Shown here piece by piece: positions 12,901-24,900 of a stretch of DNA of 64,000 bases (position 1 is its first letter; each line of letters opens with the position of its first letter). Origin of the DNA: Gentiana macrophylla (lineage: Eukaryota; Streptophyta; Magnoliopsida; Gentianales; Gentianaceae); NCBI GenBank assembly GCA_026214975.1, contig JAOBSW010001169.1, positions 103,185-167,184 of the forward strand, in the 5' to 3' direction. The notes beneath the pieces are model-generated. The model had not been told where the DNA came from. It saw only the letters and a list, made by a program, of their open reading frames with translations, and ran no database searches. Made by a program: the position numbers and the translations under genes.

Positions 12901-15900
12901 TATGGTCTGTTGCACCTGAATCAATGATCCAGTGTGCTTCAGATCTGTTTTTTAAGGTGGAAAGTGCAAAGGGATTACCAGAATCTGCAAGGTTGCCTTT
13001 GGGAACTTTTGTGGTTGGCCAAAATTTGGGTGAAAGTGCTCTAGTGGATCCTTTGTCGGGACAGAGAAGTGAGGGTCTTATCACCTTGTTCGAAGACACT
13101 TGGTTAGCCCCGCTGTGTCTACACCAACTCCTGCTTGCCCTCTTGGTTTCCAGTTTGGGGGTTTTCCATGGATACCCCAACAGGTCTCCTTTGTATGACC
13201 TGTTTTTTGCAGTGGTCACATACCAATCTCTCGCTTCACCCGCACTTGGCGTCTCCTCCCCTTGCTGAAACTAAGGCAGATGCCTCAAGGTCCTGTCCAC
13301 CGGTTTTTTGACTCTGAGGGAATTCAGAGCCATTATTCATCACCTTTCTCCTGGCTTCTTCTCTCATGACTTCTGCAAAGACCTCCCTCAATGAGGGGAT
13401 AGGCTTTTTGCCCAATATCCTACCCCTCACTTCATCCAAATCTTGGTTTAGACCTGCTAGAAAGGAATAGATTCTCTCATTCTCCTCCATTTTCTGGAAT
13501 TTGACACTGTCTCCTGCACAGTCCCATGTGTCCTCATGACATATGTCCAGCTCTTGCCAAAGGGTGACTTTCTCATTGTAGTATGAGGTCACATCTTTGC
13601 CTCCCTGCTTCAAATTCCACAGTTTAGTCTTTAGATAATAAATCGTGAGGAGTTCTCAGATCGAGTACATCTCTTGCTCGCATCCCGAGATGTCTTTGCG
13701 GTTGAGAGGAACATATGGGGTCTGGCTATGTTTGGCTCCATTGAGTTAATTAGCCAGGCCTTAATCATGGAATTCTCTGATTTCCATGTGATGTGCTTGG
13801 GATCATTTGCAGCTAGTTCCTTTTCTGCACCAGTTAGGAACCCTAGCTTGCCACGTCCATCAATTGTTAACTTGATGGTCTGAGACCATTCAATCCAGTT
13901 CTTTCTATTCAGTCTCCTTGGGACCAGAAGATATGAAGGGGGAGGATTGGAACTCCCTTCTTCATTGGTTGATCCAGAGGATTGACCAGCAGTGGTGTTG
14001 ATCGATTCCCCGGTGAAGGCTGCGCGGTATTTCATAATTTTAGGTTTTAGAACAACCTACGCTCTGCTACCATGTTAGAAAAGAAAAGAGAGAACTTTAG
14101 GTAATATATTTTTATTCAATCATAAGTATTTTATTACAAAGAGTGTTCTCTCTTAAATAGGAAAATGCCTAGAGACCTGTCTGATTTAAACTCTTTGATT
14201 TGAGGAAGCGAATCAAATCAAATCAGACTTTCTATAAAAAGAAAATACAACCAAATCAAACATAAATGCAGAATCCCAAAACCCTATTGACACATGGAAA
14301 AATACATAAAAGACCCAAAAGCCCTCAATCTTCAACACAAGATTACCCCAAATGTAGGAGCAATAGCCAGTTGTAGATCTTCTATCAATAGGGCATCCTG
14401 CCCAATCAGCATCAGAATAAACATCGACTGCTCTATTGTTGGATTTGCTGAAGTGTAAGCCTTGTCCAGGGGTCATCTTGAGATACCTTAAGATCCTGTA
14501 TTTTAGCTTCCCAATGTTCCTGAGTTGGTTGGTGCATAAATTGACTGACAAGGCTCACTGCATAGGATATATCAGGCCTGGTATGAGACAGATAAATGAA
14601 CTTCCCCACCAGCCTTTGGTACCTATCTTTGTGAACAGGCTCAGTGGCATGTGTGAGCTTCAAACCGGGATCAACAGGAGAAATAGCAGGCTTGCATCCT
14701 AGCATCCCTGTTTCTTTGAGGAGATCAAGTGTATACTTTCTTTGTGAGACAGAGATTCCTTGACTGGTTCTGGCAACTTCCATACCAAGGAAGTACTTGA
14801 GTTGTCCTAGATCTTTAACTTCAAAGGTCTTTGCAAGTAGGTCCTTGAGCTTCTGAATCTCAATGTGGTCTTCACCTGTCAGGATAATGACATCCACATA
14901 CACAATGAGTATGGACCTTTTATCATTAGTAGTTTTAATAAACATAGTATGATCAGAATTGCACTGTTTGTAACCAGAACTTTTAACAGTGGTAGCAAGT
15001 CTGCCAAACCAAGCCCTAGGTGATTGTTTTAAACCATAAAGGGACTTCCTTAGCCTGCATACTTTCCCCAGTATTAGTGGAGTTATCAAAACCAGGTGGA
15101 ATAGACATAAAGACTTCCTCTTCTAGATCTCCATTGAGAAAGGCATTCTTAATGTCTAATTGATATAGGGGCCAGTCAAGATGAACAGCTAGAGATAATA
15201 GGATTCTGATAGAGTTAAGTTTAGCTACAGGAGCAAAGGTTTCCTTGTAATCTAAACCATAAGTTTGAGTAAATCCTCTAGCTATAAGTCTAGCTTTGTG
15301 CCTGTTTAAGCTCCCACTGCATTATATTTTATAGTAAACAACCATTTACAACTGACAGGTCTTTTCCCTGGAGGAAGAATGGCTAGATCCCAAGTGTGGT
15401 TATTTAGGAGGGCAAACATTTCTGTCTTAATGGCATTTTTCCAATTAGGATTCTTAAGGGCTTCATGCTCATTGTTAGGAATGAATTCTTTATCCAGATT
15501 CTGAGTAAATAAGAAAAATGCAGGTGACAGCTTGTTATAAGACAGAAGAGTGTAAATAGGGTGCTTAATGCAAAGTCTTTTACCTTTCCTTACTGCACGG
15601 GGCCTATCATCAACATTAGGAGGAGAGATATTACCTGTCTGCTGAGGTGTATTACTTGTATGCTGAGGTATAATACCTGTAGGATCAGCATTATCTTGTG
15701 GTAGGGCTTTGAATCTCTGTCTGTGATAGACCTTTCGATGGGAAGTTTATTGGAAAGAGTTTGTAGTAGGTGGATGATCGGCAGATGAGAGGTCGTGAGA
15801 ATGAGGTCACAGATCGATGCTCTCTTGATCGTGTGGCTCTGCTTGATTTTTCTGCTCTCATTTGTATAGGGGTTAGTGGAGAAGGAAAACAGGAAACAAG

Positions 15901-18900
15901 AATATCAAACATATCCCAATCATCAGCACTTTCAGAAAAAGTTTCATTCTGACTATTATAGTATGGTGTATCTTCAAACAATTTTCCACCCATAGAGTTG
16001 TAAAATCTTTTTGTGACAGGTGAGTAACACTTGTACCCTTTTTGATTAGATGAATGGCCCAGAAAGATACATTTCTGTGATTTTGGATCCAATTTACTCC
16101 TATGATGAGCATGAATATAGACCAAAACAGTACAACCAAATATCTTAAGAGGGAGATCAGTGGTGATGTGTGAGCATGGATGAATAGTCATAAGAGTTTT
16201 CAGGGGTGTTTTAAAGCTCAAGACCCTGCTAGGCAGTCTGTTGATCAAGTAGGTAGCAGTGAGGACGGCTTCACCCCATAAGTACTTAGGTACATTCATA
16301 GAGAACATTAAGGACCTAGCCATTTCAAGCAGATGTCTGTTCTTCCTTTCAGCAATTCCATTTTGCTGAGGTGTTTCAACACAACTGCTGATATGGACTA
16401 TGCCTTTATCTTTCAGGAATGTACATAAGTTTGTTTCAAAATACTCTTGCATTATCTGTTTTCAACACTTTTATTTTTGTGTAAACTGAGTGGAGATCAT
16501 GTTATAAAAAGTTTGAAATATAGTTCCTACTTCTGAATTATCTTTCATTAAAAACAACCATGTTACTTTAGAGTTATCATCAATAAAAGTTACAAACCAT
16601 CTACTACCGGTTACATGTTTAACCCTTGAGGGGCCCCAGACATCACTATGGATTAGAGAGAAAGGATTAGATTGCAAGTAAGGTAGTTTAGCATACACAG
16701 ATTTTGTGATTTTAGCAAACTGACATATCTCACACTTCATAGAATTAACATTGCAGTCCTTGAATTTCTCAGGAAACAAAGTGTAGAAATCAGAGTAGAG
16801 AAGGAGAAATATTGGAGGAAACTCTTTTTTATTACTTAAAACACTTATCGGGTAGATAAGAAAGGATTACAATATATAGAAGAGGCCTCCAACGGCTATA
16901 AAAGGAAACTCAACGGCTAGAAGTACAGTAAAAGCAGGTTACTGTTGTAAGATAGAAAAAGCACTAAACTAAGGTAAAAACGGGTAAAAAGGCACAGAAC
17001 CAGCACTAAACAGGTGCTAAATAATAAAAACAAGTCTAATAAATATCTAATATTCAACACTCCCCCTCAAGTTTGGTTGTATATGTTGATGCAGCCAAGC
17101 TTGAAGTGTAGATGTTGGAAGACTTGATTTGAAACTGCCTTTGTAAGAAGATCAACCACTTGATCCTTAGTCTTGATGTGGAACAAGGAGATATCACCAT
17201 TGTCCACTTTCTCCCTTAAGAAGTGCCTGTCCACTTCTACATGTTTAGTTTTATCATGATGAGTAGGATTCTCTGCAATACATAGTGCTGAAGTGTTATC
17301 ACACATGAGTTGGATAGGTTTAGTGACAGCAAGCCCTAACTCTGCCAACATCCTCTTGATCCAGACACCTTCACAGACTCCCAGAGCTAAAGCCCTGAGC
17401 TCAGATTCTGCACTACTTCTGGATACTACATGTTGCTTCTTGCTTCTCCATGTAGTAAGATTTCCCCAGATATATGTGCAGTATCCAGAAGTTGATCTCA
17501 TATCTGGAACTCCTCCTGCATAATCAGCATCAGTGTATACTTGGACATCTCTAGACTGGTTTTTCTTGAAAAATAATCCTTGGCCTGGGTCCTTCTTTAA
17601 AAATCTCAATACCCTATTTGCCTCTTGCATATGTCTTTCTGTGGGTTGATGCATGAACTGGCTGATCAAACCTACAACAAAGCATATGTCAGGTCTAGTG
17701 TGAGAGAGGTATATAAGTTTCCCTACAAGTCTTTGATATCTCCCCTTGTCAACAAGGGGACTATCATCAGCCTTGTCCAAATTTAAACCAGGTTCAACAG
17801 GAGTATTTGCTGGTTTACAACCCAACATTCCAGTTTCCTTTAAAAGATCCAGGGTGTACTTCCTTTGGGATATGGAGATACCAGTTGCATTTCTGGCAAT
17901 CTCCATTCCAAGGAAGTATTTGGAACTCCCAAGATCCTTTATATCAAATTCAGAGGCAAGAATCCCTTTAAATCTACAAATCTCATTAGTGTCATCCCCA
18001 GTAAGGATAATGTCATCCACATAAACTACAAGAACAATAGTTTTTCCGGAAAACTTCCTGATGAATAAGGTATGATCGGTGTGGCATTGATGAAACCCAT
18101 GCCCCTTTATGAACCTAGAGAATCTCCCAAACCAAGCCCTAGGAGATTGCTTTAGGCCATATAGGGATTTTTTCAGTTTGCATACATCACCCTTATTGCC
18201 TAGGGATTCAAACCCAGGGGGGAGATGCATGTACACTTCCTCATCCAAATCTCCATAGAGAAAGGCATTCTTTATGTCAAGTTGTGTTAGAGACCAGTCC
18301 AGGTTCACAACAATACTCAATAGGATCCTTATGGTATTAAGTTTTGCAGCAGGGGCAAAAGTTTCATGGTAATCAATCCCATAGGATTGAGTGAAACCCC
18401 TTGCCACAAGTCTAGCTTTATACCTGTTAAGAGACCCACCTGCATTATATTTAAGTGTGAAGATCCATCTACATCCCACAGGATGTTTCCCCTTAGGAAG
18501 AGGGATGATGTCCCAAGTTTCATTTTTAACAAGGGCACTCATTTCCTCTTACAGAAGCGACTTTCCATTCGGACTTTTCAAAGCATCATGGACACTTTTG
18601 GGTATTTGTATAGTGTCGGACTACTTGTAAAAGCAGGAAATTGAGGAGCTAAGTGATCATAGACGAGAAAGTTATGCGAGGGGATGTGCGGTACAACTCC
18701 TTGTCCCTTTTCTTTTTGCTATAGGTAGTTCTTCAATTGGAGAATCACTTTTCCTCATCTTTGGGAGGTCGAGTTACGATAGTCAGCATTATCAGGACTC
18801 TGATCCTCTGATGACACATCTTGAGATCCAACCTCATCATTATGAGTGAATTCTTCAAAATCAGGGTTTTGAGATATAGCCTTTCTCTTTCTTGTATAGA

Positions 18901-21900
18901 CAATAATATTAGGCTCATTCTCATGTTGTTTCTCCTTAGAAGGAGAATTAGATTGTTCTTTTTCAGGCTGATTTTGCTTTGCATTTTCTGTATTAGGACT
19001 CACAGATTCCTCAATATTGTCAGTAGGACTAATGTTCCAAGATTCATAGTATTCCTGGAACATCTCCCCCTGACTTTCATTGCCATAGAAAGGTTGATCC
19101 TCCATAAAAGTAACATCCATGGTGTTATAGTACTTTCTAGTACTAGGACGGTAGCACTTGTATCCTTGTTGGGAGGATGAATACCCAACAAAGATACATT
19201 TAATAGACCTGGGATCAAGTTTTTCCCTGTTATGAGAATGTATATGTACAAAACATACACATCCAAACACTTCAAAGTCTATGGTACTTATGAAGTGAGT
19301 GTCAGGGTGTGTTTCTTTTAGCACTTGAATAGGGGTTTTGAACTTCATAATTCTTGAAGGCATCTTGTTGATGAGGTATGTGGCTGTTAACACAGCCTCA
19401 CCCCACAAGAAATTTGGGACTTTCATAGTGAACATAATTCCCCTAGCCACCTCCAGTAGGTGCCTATTTTTCCTTTCAGCCACCCCATTTTGCTGGGGTG
19501 TAACAACACAGGTACTAATATGTATGATCCCTTTTCTTTGAAGAAGGATTTAAGACTCTTTTCAAAGTATTCCTTCCCATTGTCGAGGTTTTGAGTACCT
19601 TTATTTTGAAGACTAAACCGACATTTGATCATGGTATAGAAATTTTTGAAGATAGAGCCTACTGATTCTTTTAACAGAAAAAGCCAGGTTACTCTACTAT
19701 GATCATCAATAAAGCTCACAAACCATCTTTTCCGGTGGTTGTCTTTTGTTTTGAGGGCCCCATATGTCTTTGTGAAACAAGGAGAAAGGATTAGAAGGAA
19801 CATACATATTTGGAGGAAAGTTAGATCTAGCATGTTTAGAAAATTGACAAACTTCACATTTCGAGAGAATCAATTTTTATTCCTTTAAACATACTAGGAT
19901 ACAATTTTTTTCAAATACTGGGGAAATTTGGATGACCTAGTCTATAGTGCGAAGCATAACATCGAGTAAGCAGAGGTACTTCTACAACTAATAGACAATC
20001 CTTAAGGATGTTATCAATACAAAGCTCAGAGTAGGATGTCTTGAAAATGAAGAGTCCGAGATCTCACATTAGCTTTGCCAATCTCTCCATTGAACTCAAA
20101 TCCACGAAACTTACATCCATCATTATGAAAAATCACGAGCGAGTTAGTGTCATTTATGAATCTACTAACAGACAATAAGTTGCATTGTAAGTTAGGGACA
20201 TAAAGGACATCTTTTAATGTGATTTTCTCACTTAAAAAGATGTTTCCAGTTCCAGAAACCTGAGAAATGGATCCATCAGCTATTTTAACATTGTGAGGAT
20301 GGGTACATTTCATAAGTTTCACAAATAATTCTGGATTCCCAGTCATATGATTTGATGCACCAGAGTCAACTATCCATATATTTTTAAGGATTTGACTCCC
20401 AGAATAAGCATTAAGGCACACACCTGTGTTAGCTATGGAAACTTTGCCTTGAGGAGCAGTAGTCTGTGCATTTTGTGCATTTTGAGCAGACAGAAACCTT
20501 TTAAGGGCTTCAATCTGTTCCATGCTAAACACACCATCAGACTTTTGTTCCTCAACAGTGGCTAGTCTACCAGAGCTAAAAGGTGTGTGATTAGGCCTAG
20601 AAGGCTTCCAGTTGGCTGGTTTCCCATGGATCTTCCACAAGTATCCTTGGTATGACCAGTTTTCTTGCAATGATCACACACTGGTCTATTGCCTTTTGAT
20701 TTCAGATTTAGACCAGTAGTGCTTTTGGTGAACAAAGCACTAGTTTCAGTAGATGAAACAGGGTTAGACACCCCATTTAACATGAGTTTACGTCTGCTTT
20801 CTTCATGTTTTATGTTAGCAAACACACTTTTGATAGATGGAAGAGGTTTAGAGCTCAGAACTCTACCTCTCGCATCATCAAGAGAAGAGTTTAGCCCCAT
20901 CAAGAATTTAAAGATCCTTTTTTGATCTTTTAGGGCTTTGCACATCTTGGCATCCTCTCAGAGTGCCAAGTTAAATTTTCAAAGTTATCAAGGCTGCTTT
21001 GCCAAGATCTTGACGGGGAGGTTGAAATAGTCACCATCGACATCTCCCCTGTCTTATATCTTGCAGCTTTGATTCAATCTCATATTGTTCAGAGGTGTTA
21101 TCTCTTTTTGAATAGAGATCAGCAGCTTCAGTCCAGATCTCCTCAGCAGTATCAAACATAATGAAGTTTTCTGCAATGTTAGGAGTCATGGATCCCAGCA
21201 AAATTGATACCACATTGCTGTTTTCCACTCTCCACTTTTTGCTAGAGGGATCCCCTGCTGCAGGAGCTTTGCTTTCTCTAGTTAGATATTCCTCCTTGCT
21301 CCTTCCAGTGATGTAAAACCTCACTGTTCTGGACCATTGGAGATAATTGTCACCATTGAGTTTGTGACTGGAAAGTGGCATCAAAGAGGGTTCAGAGTTC
21401 CAGGGGGCAGTATTAGAGACTGCTTCATCCCTTGAATTAACTTCTGAAGATTGCTCAGTTGCCATTTAGAAGATGAATAAAAAACAGACAAGAGTTTTGA
21501 GACCTTAAGGCTCTGATACCATGTAGAAATCAGAGTAGAGAAGGAGAAATATTGGAGGAAACTCTTTTTTATTACTTAGAACACTTATCGGGTAGATAAG
21601 AAAGGATTACAATATATAGAAGAGGCCTCCAACGGCTATAAAAGGAAACTCAACGGCTAGAAGTACAGTAAAAGTATATTACTGTTGTAAGATAGAAAAA
21701 GCACTAAACTAAGTTAAAACGGGTAAAAAGGCACAGAACAAGCACTAAACAGGTGCTAAATAATAAAAACAAGTCTAATAAATATCTAATATTCAACACA
21801 AAGTTTTTAAGTAAGCAAAACTAGGGTGGCCTAACCTATAGTGCCACATCATTACATCATTCATCTTGCAGTTACTAACATTAGAGGCAAAATGTAACTT

Positions 21901-24900
21901 GCTTTTCCCAGGTTCTTCATTCTCATTCCGGATAAACAGACCAGAACATGCCTTAGCACTGCCAGTTGTCCTCTAAGAGGAATGATCATGAAAAATGCAT
22001 TTATTAGAAGAAAGCACCACATCCCAATTCATATCATTGGTTAGTTTACTTACAGAGACAAGGTTACAATCAAGTTTAGGGACATAGAGCACATTTCTAA
22101 GCATGAGATTCTGGAGATGGTAACATCTACAGTTCCTGAGCATGTGAACTCCCGACCCATCAAAGACAACCTTAACTTTGTGAATACAATTGCAGGGTTT
22201 AAAGTTAATAAGTAAGTTTTATTTCCAGTCATATGAGAAGACGCCCCTGAATCTATAATCCAGGAATTTGGGGTTTCAATAACATTGTGAGCAGAGACAG
22301 AAATGCCTGTTTTGGCATGTGTTGAAGACTCACTCACAGTTGATTCAGATACTTGCTGAATGATGAAAGTATTGAAGTTAGTGTAAGGAGTAGATGTTTG
22401 CTCAGTCAGTCCAGAACTCTGAGTGTTCTGTGGCTCGGCTGAAGAAACATCAGAGAGAGAAGACATTTTTGAATTTGCAATTGAAAGAGTAGCTCCGATA
22501 CCATGAAGAGTTTGAGACACAGCGGAAAGGAGAAAATAACTCTTCTATTTTATTCTGAGTTGAAGATGAGATTTAAATAGGATTACAAGTATGCTTGGGG
22601 AGTCTTGGGGTTTGGATTTGTAATAACTCTGCGGTTTGTGGCGCGGACAACATTATTAAATGCTTTGTGTTGCCACCTAGTCCAGCCGTATAAAACATAA
22701 AGGATTTAACGGCTAGAATATTAAATGAGATGACAACTAAACATATTAAGGGAATAAGATATCCCATTAATATGTTGTTACATTATGATGATATAATAAA
22801 ATGATATAATTTCTACATTTTTCTTCAATAAATAGGGTGCCAATGCATGTAGTCTGTGGATTCTCATCTTCACCTAGAAGTTTGAGTTGTTAGGAGGTGT
22901 GTAATTTATACCTTAAACTATCTTACCGTGCCCCTTATGTATATGTAAAATCACATTGTTGGTTGACACGTGTAGAACACTTTTTGGAACGCCCAATTAC
23001 TTGATAAACCAAAGTGTACTTTTTAAATAAACACATAGGGCGACACGCTACCAGAGAGATTTAAACCTGAATCATCTGATTTGGTACCTTCTCGAATTAC
23101 CATCTTGCATAAAAGCCAACTTAAAATTGTCAGGATGTGTGTAGTACATACTTTTAACCACTTCAAGGGTTTACACATTATTATTACATGAGAGCTTATA
23201 TGGTGACAAAGGATCCCATGTTGTCAGCCTCCCAAAGGCAGGGTATAATTAAGGCTTGAGTAATCGTGGTGTTGTTGTTTTATATGCAAATCATTAGGCT
23301 TAAAAAAGTGAGTGGTGGCATGTTCCATTAGTCATTGTGTACCTGTCTTGCCACTCTGTCATATTTTAAAGCTGTTTAGTTTGAGGCATCAGTGTTTGTT
23401 ACTGTGTTTTATATCAACACCAGTGAAAATCTTCTGGAATAACCTTAGAATGTAATTTCAGCCACACCAATTTAGTCCAAGTATGATCTTGATTATCTTT
23501 TTGGCAGAGTGAGACTTGCTTGGACAAGCAGAACCCTTAGAATAATTTGTTGTCTATTTTGGTCATTAACATTTATTGTTGGTGGGGCTCAAGTTACAAA
23601 TATGTCATTTCATGTTTCTCATATGTATCATCGCTTACATCTGCTTTAATGTATACGTTCAGATTCTACCTGAGAAGATGTTCGACTTTCTTGATGCTCC
23701 TGTTCCTTATATAGTAAGTTTCCCTTACCCTTGCCACCCACCTCCGCGTTTTCTGGTTTATTCGGTGAATTTTATCAAATGGACCATAATTACTACAACA
23801 ATTTTTCTCAAAATATGTGTAAGTTGGTTTCACATTGTGTCCATTGCAGTATTGTCTTTAAGCAATCCGAAAATGGAATTCTTTTACGCACTTTTAATGA
23901 ATCGAGCAACCACTCTTGGAATTTTCTGCTGCTCTTTTTCCTTCTTAATCGGCTGTTTCCCAAATGCTTGAAAATAGTCAACCATTTAAGATAATATATT
24001 CGGTAAATTGACCTGAATTAATTGCTGTCTACGAGACATAGTAAATATGCTAGTTATGTTTGCATTCATCATGCAGGTTGGCTTACAACATAAACCAGCC
24101 AAATTGAAAACAAACGAATCAAACTTGGTGCACGTGAACTTGGTCAAAGACCAGGTTAGTAGGATTCTGGAATTATTCTTTTCCTTGTTAGTGTTTAGTG
24201 TTGAATATATAAATTTCCCTCACTTACAATAAAAATCATTTTCTTTTCGTTTTTCATGGTCTTTACATATGTTATCTTTGAATCCTTACTGTACAACAAT
24301 TACAGGATAATTTACAGCTGCTGAATCCCTTTAAATATGTTGTCATTTATAATCACTTCCTCCTTTAATTTCTCCACATGTCCTCACAAGCTGGTTTGAA
24401 GACATATTCCACAGCCAGCTTGCTGACTAAGTTGTCCGATAACCTTCTTGGTGCTCCTTTTGTTGGTATCTATGCTCAGTTGTTGAAGGCCACTGTTAAG
24501 TTTTTCCTTGATGAAATGCCTATTCATTTCTAAATGTTTGTCATATCATGTAGAACTTAATTGTGTAAAATGGAAATCTCTGCATTATTCTAGTGCTTTA
24601 AGTATTCTTTTCATCTGTATAACCTGGCATATTCCGTGTGCAGACAATCTAAATTCTGCTTCATCACTAATTCTGGCCCCCACATTTTGTTTTTCCACTC
24701 TGCCAAGTTTACCTCAGAATAAGTACAATAGCTGTTTGAATAGTATTTTTATCGGCAGGATGTTAAATCTTCTCAGATTTCAGTGCTGTTTGTAATTCCT
24801 GAACTTGTCATGCTTTTCCATGGAGATGCTTTACGTGTTTCTTGTCTAATATACTTTCTCTATTACTCTTCTGGCAATCTTCATAAATTGCTACACACGT

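Larger units (their letters stand above)
9254..14337 (-). mobile_element. Copia B: full-length Ty1/copia element nested in copia A
   Basis: LTRs 9254-9525 and 14073-14337 (TGTTAGAA ... TTCAACA) with the 5-bp TSD CAAGA (9249-9253 and 14338-14342). The primer-binding site is at 14061-14072 (reverse complement TGGTAGCAGAGC) and the polypurine-tract complement (CTCCCCCTC) lies just inside the left LTR. Gene order on the minus strand is gag, protease, integrase, RT, RNase H. Several frameshifts and one in-frame stop make it non-autonomous. It is younger than copia A, because it interrupts it. Confidence 0.95.
16782..21798 (-). mobile_element. Copia C: full-length Ty1/copia element nested in copia A
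   Basis: LTRs 16782-17059 and 21522-21798 (TGTAGAAATC ... ATTCAACA) with TSD CAAAG (16777-16781 and 21799-21803). The primer-binding site at 21510-21521 is an exact complement of the usual initiator Met-tRNA end (TGGTATCAGAGC). The polypurine-tract complement lies just inside 17059. gag, zinc knuckle, protease, integrase, RT and RNase H are all recognisable. The RT-RNase H frame is intact over 491 codons; gag and integrase have frameshifts. Confidence 0.95.
8537..22817 (-). mobile_element. Copia A: Ty1/copia element in DENN intron 12, host of two younger insertions
   Basis: LTRs 8537-8852 and 22504-22817 begin TGAAGAG and end TCTACA. They are flanked by the 5-bp TSD TTTTT (8532-8536 and 22818-22822). 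The primer-binding site is at 22492-22503 (reverse complement TGGTATCGGAGC, close to initiator Met-tRNA) and a C-rich polypurine-tract complement starts at 8853. This fixes minus orientation. Removing copia B and copia C leaves about 4.2 kb. Protease, integrase, RT and RNase H are present in copia order, but the gag body is missing and pol carries frameshifts. It is the oldest layer of the nest. Confidence 0.93.
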
